Positions 1 through 10,514 of a stretch of DNA of 25,376 bases are shown here, one piece after another. The translations under genes and the position numbers were made by a program. This DNA comes from Chitinophagaceae bacterium (lineage in GTDB: Bacteria; Bacteroidota; Bacteroidia; Chitinophagales; Chitinophagaceae), in assembly GCA_016720775.1 (NCBI GenBank), contig JADKJX010000002.1:1-25376 (forward strand). The letters are read 5' to 3'. Below the pieces are notes generated by a model that was not told the origin of the DNA, did not search any database, and worked only from the letters and a program-made list of their open reading frames with translations. The stretch's first letter is position 1, and each line of letters starts with the position of its first letter.

Positions 1-676
1 ACAAAAACAATGGCGGCATCATTCTTAATACCGCCAACTTCAGGGCCGTTCATAAATGGAGCCGGTTTGGTTGAAGAAATTTCTGCCAATAGGCCGAAGA
101 GGGATTCCCGGGTTTTGATCGGCTGCCAGAAAAACGCAAACCGTTTCCCCGAATATCTCTTCTCTCTCCTCCCTGAACTCGGTGGCATCAATAAATTTGG
201 TACCATAGCGTTCCCTTATTTTCAGGAATAGTTTTTCCACCGCCTTATTCTTTATCGGCATATAGATCGCAAGAAGGAATGGCAGTAATGGATTTGGACA
301 TAAATAAGCTGCCAAAATCTCAATTAAACTGGTGTTCATGCATGAAGGCTTTGTTTTCCTTTTTCACGATATCGTTGATGATCGAAAAATCGTCCCTGCA
401 TCTTTTCGTGTCTTAGGTTTTATCACTCATCGAGATCATTTTTTATCATTTCCACAAATGTATCGGTGAGGTTAAGATACGTCCGTTTCATATCTGTTTA
501 AAAGTTCCTCATCGGGCTTTTCCGGGAAAGTTTATTTAAGGTTCCCCATTACCACTTTTTTCTCTGCACCCAAAACATGATAGAGGAAAAAATAGACCAG
601 GTCACTGAAAAGATAAAATGACCGCAAATGGCAGCAGGGAAAGAAGGTAGAGAAATCCGTAAATCACATAATACAT
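1..676 (-). CDS. LpxL/HtrB-like lipid A acyltransferase (3' end outside window, frameshifted)
   Basis: This is a probable late lipid A acyltransferase, which adds a secondary acyl chain to lipid A at the inner membrane. Reading across frames, the protein starts at 676 with MYYVIYGFLYLLSLLPF, a typical N-terminal membrane anchor. It continues with FPEKPDEELLNRY, then a catalytic HX4D-type motif HQFNWD (codons near 334-317), then MPIKNKAVEKLFLKIRERYG. VFLAADQNPG follows, characteristic of the Bacteroidetes lysophospholipid acyltransferase family, and then FMNGPEVGGIKND at the edge. The Trp codon of HQFNWD reads TGA (322-320) instead of TGG, so at least one substitution is present besides indels. 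It lies 114 bases downstream of nadB. The family call is firm. LpxL versus another lauroyl or myristoyl transferase cannot be settled. Confidence 0.85.
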
Positions 677-790
677 GACATTGAATTTTAAGTGATGGAT
701 TAAAGGCGTGATAGCCAGTGGAAGGTAAGCCCTTAAAGTGAATACCAGCATAACTATTGTTATAATGCTGAAATAAAAATGCTGTTATTA

Positions 791-2437
791 CTACAGAACA
801 ATATTCTGCACCCGTTCTGATTTTCCGGGATAGTCTGTATTGAAATGAAGGCCCCTTGTTTTCCTGCCGGAACTCTGCACATTTCACGATCAGGTGGGTT
901 ACGGTTATCATGTTACGTAATTCGTAGAGTTGCGGATATTGATGGTTTTTTGATATTGCGCCATAACAACGCGCACAACACCGTGCGTTACGCGATTCTG
1001 TTTCTTCAAAAATAAAGGTCGGCGGCGCTTTCATGGCACGGCGGGACCTTTTCATTGTTAAGGAACGATACCCACATAGTCACTTCATCAGCAGTTTCAT
1101 TTTCTTTTTACACTCTGTGTTATCGGTTACTACCTTGGGTACATTGGCATCATCCGTTTTCCAATCTGGTGAATATTTTCCCTGAAATGAAATCTTATCA
1201 ATTTTTTAACTGCATCCAGGTAACTGCGGCGAGCAAACACCATGGCTTCCAGCAGGCTGTTACCCGCCGGCCGGTTGGCGCCATGCAGGCCGGTACTGGC
1301 ACATTCACCTCGCATACAAATGGTTGATAGAGGTGCGCCCATGCTCATCTGTTTTAATGCCGCCGCAACTATAAGAGCTGCTGGTGCAACGGGTATCATA
1401 TGTTTGCTAATATCTATACCGATGCTCAAACATTTTTCATAAATTTTGGGAAATGCTCCGCGAATTTTCTTTGCTAAAATGCCTGCAGTCCAGAAAACAT
1501 TTTCTTAGTACCAAATACCTTCATTTCATTGTCAATCGCCCTTGCTACAATATCCCTAGGTGCAAGATCTTTTCTTTCATCATAGACGTTCATAAATGCT
1601 TCTCCATCGTGATTTCGGAGGATGCCACCATCCCCGTACTGTTCTGTAATTAAAAATTCTGCCCCTGCAGCCGGGTTCATATAATGCTGTTGGATGGAAC
1701 TGTATGAACTCCATATTTTCAATCCGTCCCTTTGCCCGGTAAACCCTGGCACGCCATCGCCTGTTGCAATGGAAGGATTAGTGGTAGACGATACACCTGC
1801 CCATTACCCTCCGTTGCAAGCAAGGGTAATTTTGGAAGATCCTGTTTCAATCTTATTGGTGTGCCAGATTTAAAACATAAACGCCAAAACATTCAATATC
1901 GGGTGTTGCCTTTGTAACCAAGACCGGAGATGATGCTGGGTAATGATATCAAGCACAAAACAATGGCTTATTAGTTAAATATTTCTTTGCTTTGCGATGG
2001 CGTCCAGCAAGGCCCTTTCCATTTCCTTACCGGTTACATCTTTGTGATGCAGGATCCTGAACTCACTGTGACCTCCTTCTTTTCCCAACTTATAATCACC
2101 ATCGCTTCTTTATCAAACCTTGTCCCCATTCAATGATCTCCAATGCGGTCAACACCTTCTCTTACAACTATCTCAACTTTCTGGTTGCAAAACCATCGCC
2201 AACCAATTAATGTGTCTTCATATGTTTTTCAAAACTGTCCTGGTCAAGATCCATTACGCCTGCAATGCCGCCCTGCGCATATTTGGTATTGGTTTCATCA
2301 CTTTGTGTTTTCGTAAAAATGGTTACTTTTTATCGGGGGCAATGCTGTGCTAATTTTAAATGCATAAGTTAGACCCAGCGATTCCACTGCCAATTACGAG
2401 AAAGTCTGTTTGCCCCCGTTTCCTGAAGAATTCCTCC
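791..2437 (-). CDS. nadB: L-aspartate oxidase NadB (frameshifted)
   Basis: NadB is a cytoplasmic FAD enzyme that oxidises L-aspartate to iminoaspartate, the first step of de novo NAD synthesis; its partner quinolinate synthase (NadA) is not in the window. Visible from N- to C-terminus are TDFLVIGSGIAG (FAD dinucleotide-binding motif, near 2400), EGGHSEFRILHHKDVTGKE (near 2030), NPAAGAEFLITE and DERKDLAPRDIVARAI (1680-1530), GECASTGLHGANR followed by NSLLEAMVFARR (1320-1230), and ELRNMITVTHLIVKCAEFRQ (930-860). The C-terminus reads DYPGKSERVQNIVL, with a stop at 791-793. The span of about 549 codons matches the family. No clean ATG precedes the FAD motif. An AGGAGG lies just upstream near 2430, so the start is approximate. 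Many indels break the frame. Confidence 0.92.
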
Positions 2438-2559
2438 TAAAGGGGAAAATGTTGATTTTGTTTCGATCGGTTAACTAAATGTTGTATTCATTAATAACTC
2501 ACTTTAAAAAGGTCCTGCAATTAAACATACTATTGTTACCCTCTAAGATCTTACGCGCT

Positions 2560-4579
2560 TTAAGGACGCGAAGGGGGCCTAATCCACGCATCAGTTCCTT
2601 CAGTAAATTGATCAGTTCATCAACCGCCACTGCGCTGTCCACATTGCGCTTCACCACTTCTTTCCGCGGTACAAAGTAATCTTCCCGGGGCCACTGCCTA
2701 CATAACCAAAAATCTGCGTCAGGCCATTTCACCCGGCCCATTTACAATGCAATCCATGATGGCGACTTCACTCCCTTCAAATGATTGGTTACCGGCTCTG
2801 ATCCTGGCCGTTGTTTTCCTGCAGATAAATAAGGTTCTGCCACAACTGGGACAAGTGATGTGTTCTGTTTTGGATATCCTGGTACGGGTTGCCTGTAAAA
2901 TAGAGAAGGCGGTATTCCGTTAGTGAATTGGTAAATGTCTTTCACTTCTAAATAAGTACGGCCGCTGGCTTTTGCATTTTTCCCAGAGTTGTGTTTTACT
3001 TGTTGCATTTCCACCAAAAAAATGCCGTCACCAAAAACCATCCAAAAAAAGCCCCCGGTTTCGGTGGCAAAATGTATGAGGTGTTCATCGGGTGTTTGCC
3101 CTGAACTGTCATCATCAGCACAACGGGGTTTTTGATCTTCCCTGTGCAGTTCTATAAACATACGGCGGACCTTTTAGGGCATTGGCGTTTTGTAATGGTA
3201 CTGCTTTTAAACAGAGACGACAGTTTTGTCATTGCCAGTTCATCCAGGAAAGAAATCGTTAACAGGGTATCGTCATTAAAGCAATCCCACCATCACAAAA
3301 TTGGCACGGCGCTTTTGGTTTCCGCTTCCTACATACCCTTTGTTCCAAAGATGGGTAGGTATTTTTTGTTTGTCTTTTGCCATCTCGGCCAGGCTGCAGG
3401 AAATACGACTACTTTAAAGTACCCGGTAGTTCAAAATCCAGCAATTGATTGCCTGGAATATGTAATCGCAGCGCTGTCGCCGATATTCAACTTATCAGTT
3501 CAGCATCATACGTATACCCACGCTTTGTAAAGGTTTCCGGTGTAATTTCACAATCCTACTGAGGTCTGCATCAAAACAGGAACTTGCTTGCCCCCAATAT
3601 TTCCTACTTCAAAGTTTCCTTCTGCTGTATTCAAAAGGGGAGTAAGGAAGTTTATCTACTGGGGGAACTTTTAAGGCCATTGTCGTTGATCGGGGTGGTT
3701 TGGAGGCTATACCGGCTGGCCAAGTCTTTACAAACAGGTATTTCAAATTCCGGATCTTCGGTTAAACACCTTTAATTGTATCTCCAATGCCATCTTCCAG
3801 CAATGTACCAATACCTATGCTGATTTGATTCTTCCATCTTCGCCATCACCGGCTTCTTTTACGCCCAGATGCAAGGGATAACATTCACCAAATTCTTCCA
3901 TCATGTGGTTAATGAGCAAGCGGTAAGCCTGAACCATCACCAATGGATTCTGCTTTTCATGCTCAGCAGAATATTGTGGTAATCCTCCATGGCGATCGTA
4001 AAATTCCATGGCACTTTCCACCATGCCATTGGCGGTATCGCCATAACGGCTCATGATGCGATCGCTCAGGCTGCCATGGTTGGTGCCGATACCTGCATGG
4101 GCGGTACCTATGTCCTTTTTGCAAATCAAAACCAGGGGTAAACCGTTCCCTGTATCCTTTCGATCTCCTTTGCATACTCTTGCATCCGGTATATTCATCT
4201 GTTCAAATTTTTCTTATCCACATAATTGCCTGGGTTCACCCTTACTTTCTCCGACTATCCTTGCAGCAATTCAGCAGCATTGGGTGTAAAATGGATATCG
4301 GCTACCAGCGGCGTATGATAACCTCTTTTTCGCAATTCGTCTTTATGTTCCGTAAATTCTCGCTTCGTTTTTTGAAGGAGCAGTAATGCGTACCAGTTCG
4401 CCCCCGCTTCAATGCAGCGGATGGTTTGTCCCACGGTTGCCAGCGTATCCATAGTATCGGTGGTGGTCATGGTCTGCACCCGGATGGGATGCCTATTGTC
4501 CAAGCAAAAGATTTCCAATTTTCCCTTTCTTGTTTTAAGGGCGCTTGTATGAGGTCAGGGTTTCACAATAAAATTGAAT
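2560..4579 (-). CDS. ispG: 4-hydroxy-3-methylbut-2-enyl diphosphate synthase IspG (long form, frameshifted)
   Basis: IspG (GcpE) makes HMBPP from MEcPP in the MEP isoprenoid pathway and carries a [4Fe-4S] cluster. The N-terminal barrel shows FYCETLTSYKR (near 4570), HPIRVQTMTTTDTMDTLATV, RCIEAGA and RGYHTPLVADIHFTPNAAEL. Next come IGTNHGSLSDRIMSRYGDT and YPLHLGVKEAGDGEDGRIKS (4130-3820). The C-terminal cluster domain shows CPSCGRT (Cys codons near 2853 and 2844) and CIVNGPGEMA (Cys codon 2751-2749), the expected cluster ligands. The tail is EVVKRNVDSAVAVDELI. The span of about 673 codons fits the long Bacteroidetes form with an inserted middle domain. The start is uncertain because no ATG is in frame. 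The family-like end TDAWIRP gives a stop at 2560, while the other frame runs to 2499. Confidence 0.93.
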
Positions 4580-4655
4580 GCTGTAATTATGGCCTGCAAA
4601 CAAGTGATAAAAAGAGGGCTTTTGTGGTTGTCAGCCGTGGGAAGTCTGACCAGGT

Positions 4656-5294
4656 TTACTTCATAGTCTTTTCCGGCTTGTTTACCGAGACGGCGTTCAC
4701 TTGCCGCAACTTATCCTGTGGTTTTTTTCCCGCCGTAACAAGGCCTTGAGTTTTTCCTCGGCATCCTGTTTGGTCATTTTGAAGGCAGGGTTTAGGTTGC
4801 TGATCCTTTCATCCTGTCGTTTATCATGCTCCTTTGGCTTCTCGTCTCTTTGGTCTTTTTCCTGCTCTTTTATGTTTTCTGTTCCTGCTGCTTTTGCTGC
4901 TGCAAAGCTTTCTGCAAGTTTTGCCTTGGCGTCTTCTATCCTGCCGGATCTAATCTCAAGGAATTTTTGTAGGCCTGCGACATTCCGGCAACTTCTTGTT
5001 GTTCTGCAACGCTACACCTTTGTTGTAAGTTCTTCGCTTTATCAGCAGGTTTAGATGCCGTATTGACCAGGGCCTCGTCGTAGGCCTTGATGGCTTCTTC
5101 AGTCTTGCTGTTCTTATAAAGGGTTGGCTTAATCATTGGGCTACCTTGTGCGGGTTTTTTCTCCGTAGCCTGCCGGTAGTTGGTCGCAGTTCTTCAAATT
5201 CTTTTTTTAAGGCTTGCCCCTTTTTACAAGTCTTTCTTTTTGTGCAAAAGATAGAAAAGGGAACAAGGAATAAGAAATGAGAACAAAAAAACAA
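4656..5294 (-). CDS. BatC-like tetratricopeptide protein (frameshifted)
   Basis: This is a periplasmic TPR protein of the type found after batB in Bacteroidetes Bat (aerotolerance) clusters; its exact role is unproven. An N-terminal hydrophobic signal segment, FCSHFLFLVPFSIFAQKERL, is readable with one frame change and ends in the FAQ cleavage context common in this phylum. TPR-like helices follow: EFEELRTNYRQATEKKP, then LYKNSKTEEAIKAYDEALV, then AYKNSLRLDPA. A charged Lys/Glu/Gln-rich stretch comes next, then NPAFKMTKQDAEEKLKALL and a C-terminus near VNKPEKD, with a stop at 4656. AGGAGG at 5303-5308 sits 8 bases before a TTG at 5294, which I chose as the start. The gene directly follows batB and precedes ispG. 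Confidence 0.75.
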
Positions 5295-5309
5295 ATACGA
5301 AACCTCCTT

Positions 5310-6325
5310 CGTTTTGAAGTCGGCAATTCCCGGTTTTGGGTTGCTTACTTTCAAATGATAATAATCCAATGACCAATAGAACCAATGTAGCGGCCAGAAA
5401 CCAGGGAAAAACTCCTAGAAGTTCACCTGTGAATTTCGGTATTACCCTTGGTCCATAGTTTTTAATTGTCCTCCAGATTGCCTGCCACTTCATCGGTAGT
5501 GGTGAATAACTGGTAGCCCTTCCCTTCCAGCGCTATCTTTTCAATTCTGTTTCATTCAGTTTCGTTATTACAATAAGTTCCCTTGGCATTATCTTAACTC
5601 GGCTGGTTTGTCAGATCATCAATAAACGCGTTCCCTTCTGGCGAGCCTATACCAACTGTATTGATGATGACGCCTTCGTCTGCCATTAGCCCGGTTGCTT
5701 TCAAAGCACTCGTCATGATCTTCGCCATCGCTGATTATACAACCGACCTGTATTTTTTTCTTTGCCGAAAGCAGAATAACTCATCTTCAATGCATCGGCA
5801 ATCACCGTCTCCGTGTGGGCACCATCAGGACTGGCAGAAGAGAGGTACATTTTTGCAGCGGCATGATCGGCGGTCAAAGGCATGCAGATATGTTCTGCCT
5901 GCAAACACTACAATGCCAATCCGGTCATGCCGATAATTTGTCAATGAGTCTTGAAATGAAAATTGCTTTGGCCGTTCCAGCCGGTTTGGCTTTGATGTCA
6001 TCGGCCAGCATGCTCTTCGCTTACGCCAAGCGCACCATGACGTCGATGCCGCTGCGGTTCACTCTAATCTAAAGGGCCTGGATTTACGAAGATTTGCCAA
6101 TGCAAACACCCTCAGGGTGAATGCGGCTGGTGACGAGTGTGAATTTGTAAAAATAATGAAGGGACTTCTGAATAGTCTCTGTATGAACTGCCTTACCAGG
6201 CGTTCGTCCCCAATCTTTATTGTTTTTTCTTCCAGCTGATTACAAAAAAGAATAGCAGCACTAAAGCGGAATGGCTGCAACGCAAAGCAAGATTCGGTAT
6301 GGTGAAACTGAAAATGATGAAACAT
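5310..6325 (-). CDS. BatB-like von Willebrand factor A protein (frameshifted)
   Basis: This is an inner-membrane protein with a periplasmic VWA domain, of the BatB type. It starts at ATG 6325 (MFHHFQFHHTE) with a membrane segment, then KTIKIGDERLVRQFIQ and FALANLRKSRP. The VWA core reads SGIDVMVALDVSKSM across frames (MIDAS DxSxS, near 6030-5995), then MLADDIK, RIGIVVFAGRTYLHMPLT, AAAKMYLSSASPDG, TVIADALKMSYSAFGK and VVIISDGEDHDE. Downstream are LEGKGYQLFTTTDEVAGNLED and a second membrane segment, FPWFLAATLVLLVI. The extreme C-terminus is ambiguous near 5310 because frames diverge. It lies 88 bases after the beta-lactamase stop. The usual companions batA, batD, moxR and a DUF58 gene are not seen, so the assignment rests on sequence only. 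Confidence 0.85.
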
Positions 6326-6413
6326 CTAGACGATTTGTGGCAAAGTAAAAGCAACTGCCGCAAAAAGGTAAGTCAAGGTTAATTGACTATTCTTTAAAGG
6401 ATCATCATTATAA

Positions 6414-7241
6414 CTACAGACACATTTTGTTTCCCTTGAAAAACCATACTGCGTGCAAAATACCCTTCAAAATGTTCAGTCTTATGCGTTTATGTCAGTA
6501 TTTTTATCCGGAGCTTTTACAAGCAGGTAAAGAAGTAAAGATGCCTGTTTTCTTCTATCCAACCCACTACCCAGCCATATTATCACCGTTTCTCATCAAA
6601 GCCCCAGGCCGGTTTGTAGCATAAGTTTATAGGCCGCATTATTTTCCTGAGCATTACATCCCTTACAATTTTGTTGAGTACGTTTTTGCAAAGGTAACTG
6701 GTCAAAATATAATTTCTTTTAGCAAACCCAATTGTTCATCCGCAGAAATTTTTAAGTTGTTATTCAGCCAGAATCAGTCAATGGGGTCCCTGACGTCCTT
6801 ACGTTGCCATAAGCAATGCTGTCGAGCCAATGCTGCATGGTATCTTTTCCTATGCGTCCGGCAACTTCCTGGTAATAGCCCAACTTACCTTAAAGGTTCT
6901 GTCATCCTATTTTCAGGTCCTTGTTCCAGTCCTCTCATTCCAGCCTTAATCCCTATCCCATTTTATTACCATTTTCTCGTCGGTAACGATCCGGCCTGTT
7001 TCCAACCCACTGTGAGTTCACTATCTTAAAGTAGATGCCGGGAAACGCATGGTGTCCAGAGACATGTTGTAAACAGTGATTTTGCCTGCAGTATTGTCGA
7101 GCATGGTAAAACAGCCGTCTACCTTGTTCTGATCAAAATATTTTTCAGGTTGTCGTCGTTTTTGCTTTGTTTACCGAACAACGAAAAAGAACCAAAAAGC
7201 AAGGAACTAAAAAGAGTAAGAAAGCAAGGAAGTTTTTTCAT
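6414..7241 (-). CDS. Class D (OXA-type) beta-lactamase (frameshifted)
   Basis: This is a periplasmic serine beta-lactamase of class D. It starts at ATG 7241 with a signal peptide, MKKLPCFLTLFSSLLFGSFS. Mature sequence shows YFDQNKVDGCFTMLDN, then SLDTMRFPASTFKIVNS (STFK is the SxxK active-site motif, one T missing in the run near 7010), and GLETGRIVTDEKMVIKWD. Further on are GPIDSFWLNNNLKISADEQ, LPLQKRTQQ, then YKTGWGF (KTG motif, near 6605) and YGWVVGWIEEN. The end reads KGILHAVWFFKGNKMCL, with a stop at 6414. About 276 codons fit the class. The SxV motif region (near 6870) is too disrupted to read. The start overlaps the upstream DUF3109 stop by ATGA. The family is clear; activity and spectrum cannot be judged. 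Confidence 0.87.
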
Positions 7242-7837
7242 TGAAGGAGTTTTAGAGGCTTTGGCTTCAAGTGTTTGGCCGTGGCTTCAAGTGCTTCGTA
7301 AAATTGCGCCGAATTCTCTGATGAAGGGATTCCTTTAAGAAGACATAAACCGGCACTTTCTTTTGTTACCCAGGCAGGCAAGCGGCGCTGCAGTGGTCTT
7401 CCTGGGTCTACAGTTCACATAGATCTGATTGCTTTGTTCTGCTTTGAACGATGCGGACTGGGATAAAGGGACAACTGATCGGCTTTTTCCATGTCACACT
7501 TTGCCATCATTGTAAGCCTGTTCAATGCCGCACTTAACAATGCCATTCTCATCGTTGATACCATACACGCAAACCTTGCTTTCACGGTTGGTGTTACCCA
7601 GCCAAATTCTTTGTCATACACATACTTACCCTGGCGTTTCAATTCCATTTGCTTTCCTCATTCAGGTAAGGAAGAATGGCATCAAAACTTCCATGGATTT
7701 TATCCACCTCTTCTTTAAGAAAGGGGCACCGGCATCGCCATCCACACAACAGGCCCCTTTTTACATTTATTGAGGTCGCAAACAAACTGCTCTTCAATTA
7801 TTTCATCACTTACCAGGACATTCTTTATTGCTATCAT
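7238..7837 (-). CDS. DUF3109 cysteine-cluster protein (frameshifted)
   Basis: This protein of unknown function belongs to the DUF3109 family. It starts at ATG 7837 with MIAIKNVLVSDEIIEEQFVC, followed by the family signature CDLNKCKG then CCVDGDAGAPFLKEE, a cysteine cluster that probably binds metal or an Fe-S centre. Downstream are PYLNEESKMELKRQGKYVYD and EFGWVTPTV, then a stretch that reads across frames as VCVYGINDENGIVKCGIEQAY. The C-terminus, AQFYEALEATAKHLKPKP, is in one frame and ends in TGA at 7240-7238, overlapping the beta-lactamase ATG. About 199 residues matches the family. gldD lies just upstream (stop 7898). The function is not inferred beyond metal binding. Confidence 0.88.
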
Positions 7838-7897
7838 AAGGGGTAAAAGTGAAAGCCGGGCGTATGTAGACTGAAAAAGAGGGGGACGTGAACAAGG

Positions 7898-8562
7898 TCA
7901 TTTATTTGGCCACTCGAAGGTATTGATGAGATGATCTGTCGCCTTCTGTAGAAATCCTGAACAGGCCTCAATGAATCTGCATTGAGAGTTACATCGAAGT
8001 AAAGAGCACGCGGATAAGATTTTTCGTGGTGTCGCTTGAAAAAGAACTGTTTAGCCGTTGCCGCATTGCCGCTAACCCTAAAAAACACGCCGGTGATGCC
8101 GTGCTGTGTATGAATCAAGGACTGTCTTTTATAGAAGATGAACCACGTCATTTTTGCTGGTGAGCTTGAATGCATCAGTCACCATTTTATCAAACACGTT
8201 GATGCCAGACGAGTCTTTGTAGGAGCCATTGGCCTGTTTCACTCCATAAGTCGCCCTGCCGCCGATGACTTTGTAACTTAAAAAGATTCTGCCACTGAAC
8301 TGCGGAAAGTCAATATTTATCCAGTAGGGATTACAGGGTCCTGGCATCAAATGGTACTGTCCCTTACAATCCTTGCATACACAGGATATTCAAACTGGCA
8401 GGGAAACTTGCTTCCATTGAACGATTTGGCATATTACGCTCCGGAAATTCAATTTGGAAGTATCCTCTTTCTAGATGTGTATGGAGCGTTGCACGAAAAT
8501 AATGAAGCGATGAAAGGAAAAGAAGCAGGTGACCAATCTTTGGCGGGGTAAAGATTTTGCAT
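7898..8562 (-). CDS. gldD: Gliding motility lipoprotein GldD (frameshifted)
   Basis: GldD is a membrane lipoprotein needed for gliding in Flavobacterium johnsoniae, functionally linked to GldE. The start at 8562 (MQNLY) lies seven bases after the gldE stop. A lipoprotein signal is visible with one frame change, ending in ASLFSC (Cys acceptor). Then come APYTSRKRGYFQIEFPER, FEYPVYA, and the long in-frame stretch YWINIDFPQFSGRIFLSYK. FDKMVTDAFKLTSKNDV follows, then GVFFRVSGNAATAKQFFF, RALYFDVTLNADSLRPVQDF and a C-terminus of HLINTFEWPNK with a stop at 7898. These match GldD along its length. A Cys-free reading of the N-terminus in one frame is also possible. Confidence 0.89.
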
Positions 8563-8569
8563 CTGAATT

Positions 8570-9988
8570 TTACTTTTTATCAGCAATGTTTCTCAGGCTT
8601 CCGCTTTTAGTTTGTTTGATGATGATCTTTATTTTGTCTATCCGGTTTTTGCTTATTTCCAGCGGTATAAAGATAAAATCTCCGCTTATCTCTTCTTCAT
8701 TCACCTGCGGAAACTCACCGGCGATTTCGGAGCACCAAGCTCGGCCAGTGAATCACTGTCACCTCTACAAGGTATCAAAGGTATCTGTGGGCAAATTCAT
8801 GGCCTTGCATACATCATTGATCATGGTTCTGCCTTCAAAAATATAATTGTGATCATCAATTTTTTATTGGCGCTTTCTTCATCATCAAATTCATCCCTTA
8901 TCTCACCAATGATTTTCTTCCATCATGATCTTCCAGGGTTACAATACCCGATGTGCCGCCAAATTCATCCACCACTACCGCAAAGTGAATCCGCCTGTTG
9001 CGGAATTCCTGGAACAGGTCTTCGATCAGTTTCTGTTCATGCACAAAACGGGTTTGGCGAATGAGGGTATGCTAGTCGAGCTAACTACTTCTCGGATTTA
9101 CATTGATAAAGGGCAGCCTGTCTTTTGTATGTAACATCCCCACCACTTCATCAAGATTATTTTTGTACACAGGCACAGGAGTAATGAAGCTCTTCCACCT
9201 CTTATTAACATCCCTGAAACTCTTTTTTTTTCATACCACAAACATCCAGCCGGGTACGCATCACCTGCTTTACAGTGGTATCACCAAATTTCCGGATCCC
9301 TTTTAATATTGATTTCTCTTCACTGGTTGCTTCATGTTCAGGTAAAAGATCAATGGCATAATCAAGATTACTGGAGTCCATTGCCGCAGAGGTCTCGGAT
9401 GAGAACCAACTTTCAGCGGTCGCTCAGCCTCACCATACGCCTGCCGACGGTGAAAAGATGCTGCCGAATATTTCAACGACTAGAGAAGCGGTGGCTGCAA
9501 ACCATATTTTATGATGTGTCGCCCATACTTTTGGTAATACTTCTCCAAACAACAATAACAAAGAGGTGACAAAGCCTACCTTGATGAGGAAGACAGGCCA
9601 GAAGGTAAGTTTGAGTCCTGATAGCCAGCTTTCGATTAAAATATTTGAGATAAGGATGATTCTGATGTTTACAAAACTATTGGCGATGAGCATAGATGCC
9701 AGCAGGGTCTTAGGCTGATCGAGCAACTTACAATGCGCCTGAAAGCGGGCTGTTTTTTGTTTTCAGTACATTAATGTCTTTGAGGTGGTTGAAAAAAAGC
9801 AATTTCTGAACCGGCCAATAAAAGGAAGCGTAAAAAAAATATCGCCAAAAATAAGTACCGTGGAGCAGCAGGGTTATTGCCAAAAAGAAAAACCCGAAAG
9901 AACTAATAAATTCATGAACCGAATGGTAATCCAAAACAACCACTTTTCGTGAAAAATGATGCTCCGTTGAAGGAAGCTGTATCAGCAT
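8570..9988 (-). CDS. gldE: Gliding motility-associated membrane protein GldE (CNNM/CBS family, frameshifted)
   Basis: GldE is a multi-pass membrane protein related to CorC/HlyC 'hemolysin' transporters. Start ATG 9988 is chosen because it follows the ssb tail and precedes the first helix (HEFISSFGFFFLAITLLL). Next are KDINVLKTK, LDQPKTLLASMLIANSFVNI, LTFWPVFLIKVGFVTSLLLLF, GEVLPKVWATHHKIWFA and ASLVVEIFGSIFSP, the DUF21-type membrane domain (9970-9430). The central part (about 9400-8800) should hold the CBS pair and is badly broken; fragments such as IGEIRDEFDDE are readable. The C-terminal transporter-associated domain reads GEFPQVNEE, FIFIPLEISKNRIDKIKI and ends NIADKK at 8570. gldD starts seven bases later. 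Confidence 0.89.
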
Positions 9989-10005
9989 ACTGATTATGTT
10001 CAATT

Positions 10006-10445
10006 TTAAAAACGGTAACCGTTCGGTACCCTCTTCCGTATGGGGCGGCAACCTGCATCGCCACTTCGGCCTTCCATTCCTTCAAACCCATGTCCAGGTT
10101 GACTTCCGTCGCTCCTTTTATCCAGCATAATAAGATTATCTCCCACTACTTCTGTTGCAAATTTTTTGTTGCCTTCCCTTATCTTCCAGCTACGTGTCTT
10201 TAAACGACGCCTTTCAATAGGCACCAGGCTTCCCTTGTGCAAATACTTTTGTGCAAGCTCAGCCAATCCCCTCCAGAGCACAACCGTATGCCATTCTGTT
10301 TGTGAGATCAATTTTCCGCTTCGGTCTTTGTAAGTTTTTGTTGTAGCCAGTGAAAATTTGCCACGCAATATTTCCCTCCAGGAACTGCATATCCGGGTCT
10401 TTACCAAGATTGCCTATAAGCATTACCCGCTTTACTCCCTCTCAC
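10006..10445 (-). CDS. ssb: Single-stranded DNA-binding protein (frameshifted)
   Basis: SSB coats single-stranded DNA in replication, repair and recombination. The N-terminus reads KRVMLIGNLGKDPDMQFLEG across frames, then FSLATTKTYKDRSGKLISQT, EWHTVVLWRGLAELAQKYLH, KGSLV, RRLKTRSW and EGNKKFATEVVGDNLIMLDK, the full OB fold. The chosen start is GTG 10445. The C-terminal tail is informative: in one frame the protein ends GYRF at 10006, but another frame gives EEGTERLPF followed by TTAA, and removal of one T from a five-T run would place a stop right after LPF, the conserved SSB tip that binds partner proteins. At about 146 residues it is compact. gldE starts 17 bases downstream. Confidence 0.94.
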
Positions 10446-10514
10446 TAATGGTTGATTTATGCCGATGCTTTGTTGGCCTGTAATGCGTTTCCAACTAAAT
10501 TTAAAGATACATTT

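Noticed and set aside
549..1055. A 168-codon ORF on the minus strand as a separate gene
   Set aside because: Its first part is the C-terminus of NadB and the rest is out-of-frame sequence running into the acyltransferase start.
3132..3530. A 132-codon plus-strand ORF
   Set aside because: It is antisense to the middle of ispG and only stays open because the gene is damaged there.
8612..9064. A 150-codon plus-strand ORF
   Set aside because: It is antisense to the broken gldE, whose C-terminal domain is readable on the minus strand; no family signal on plus.
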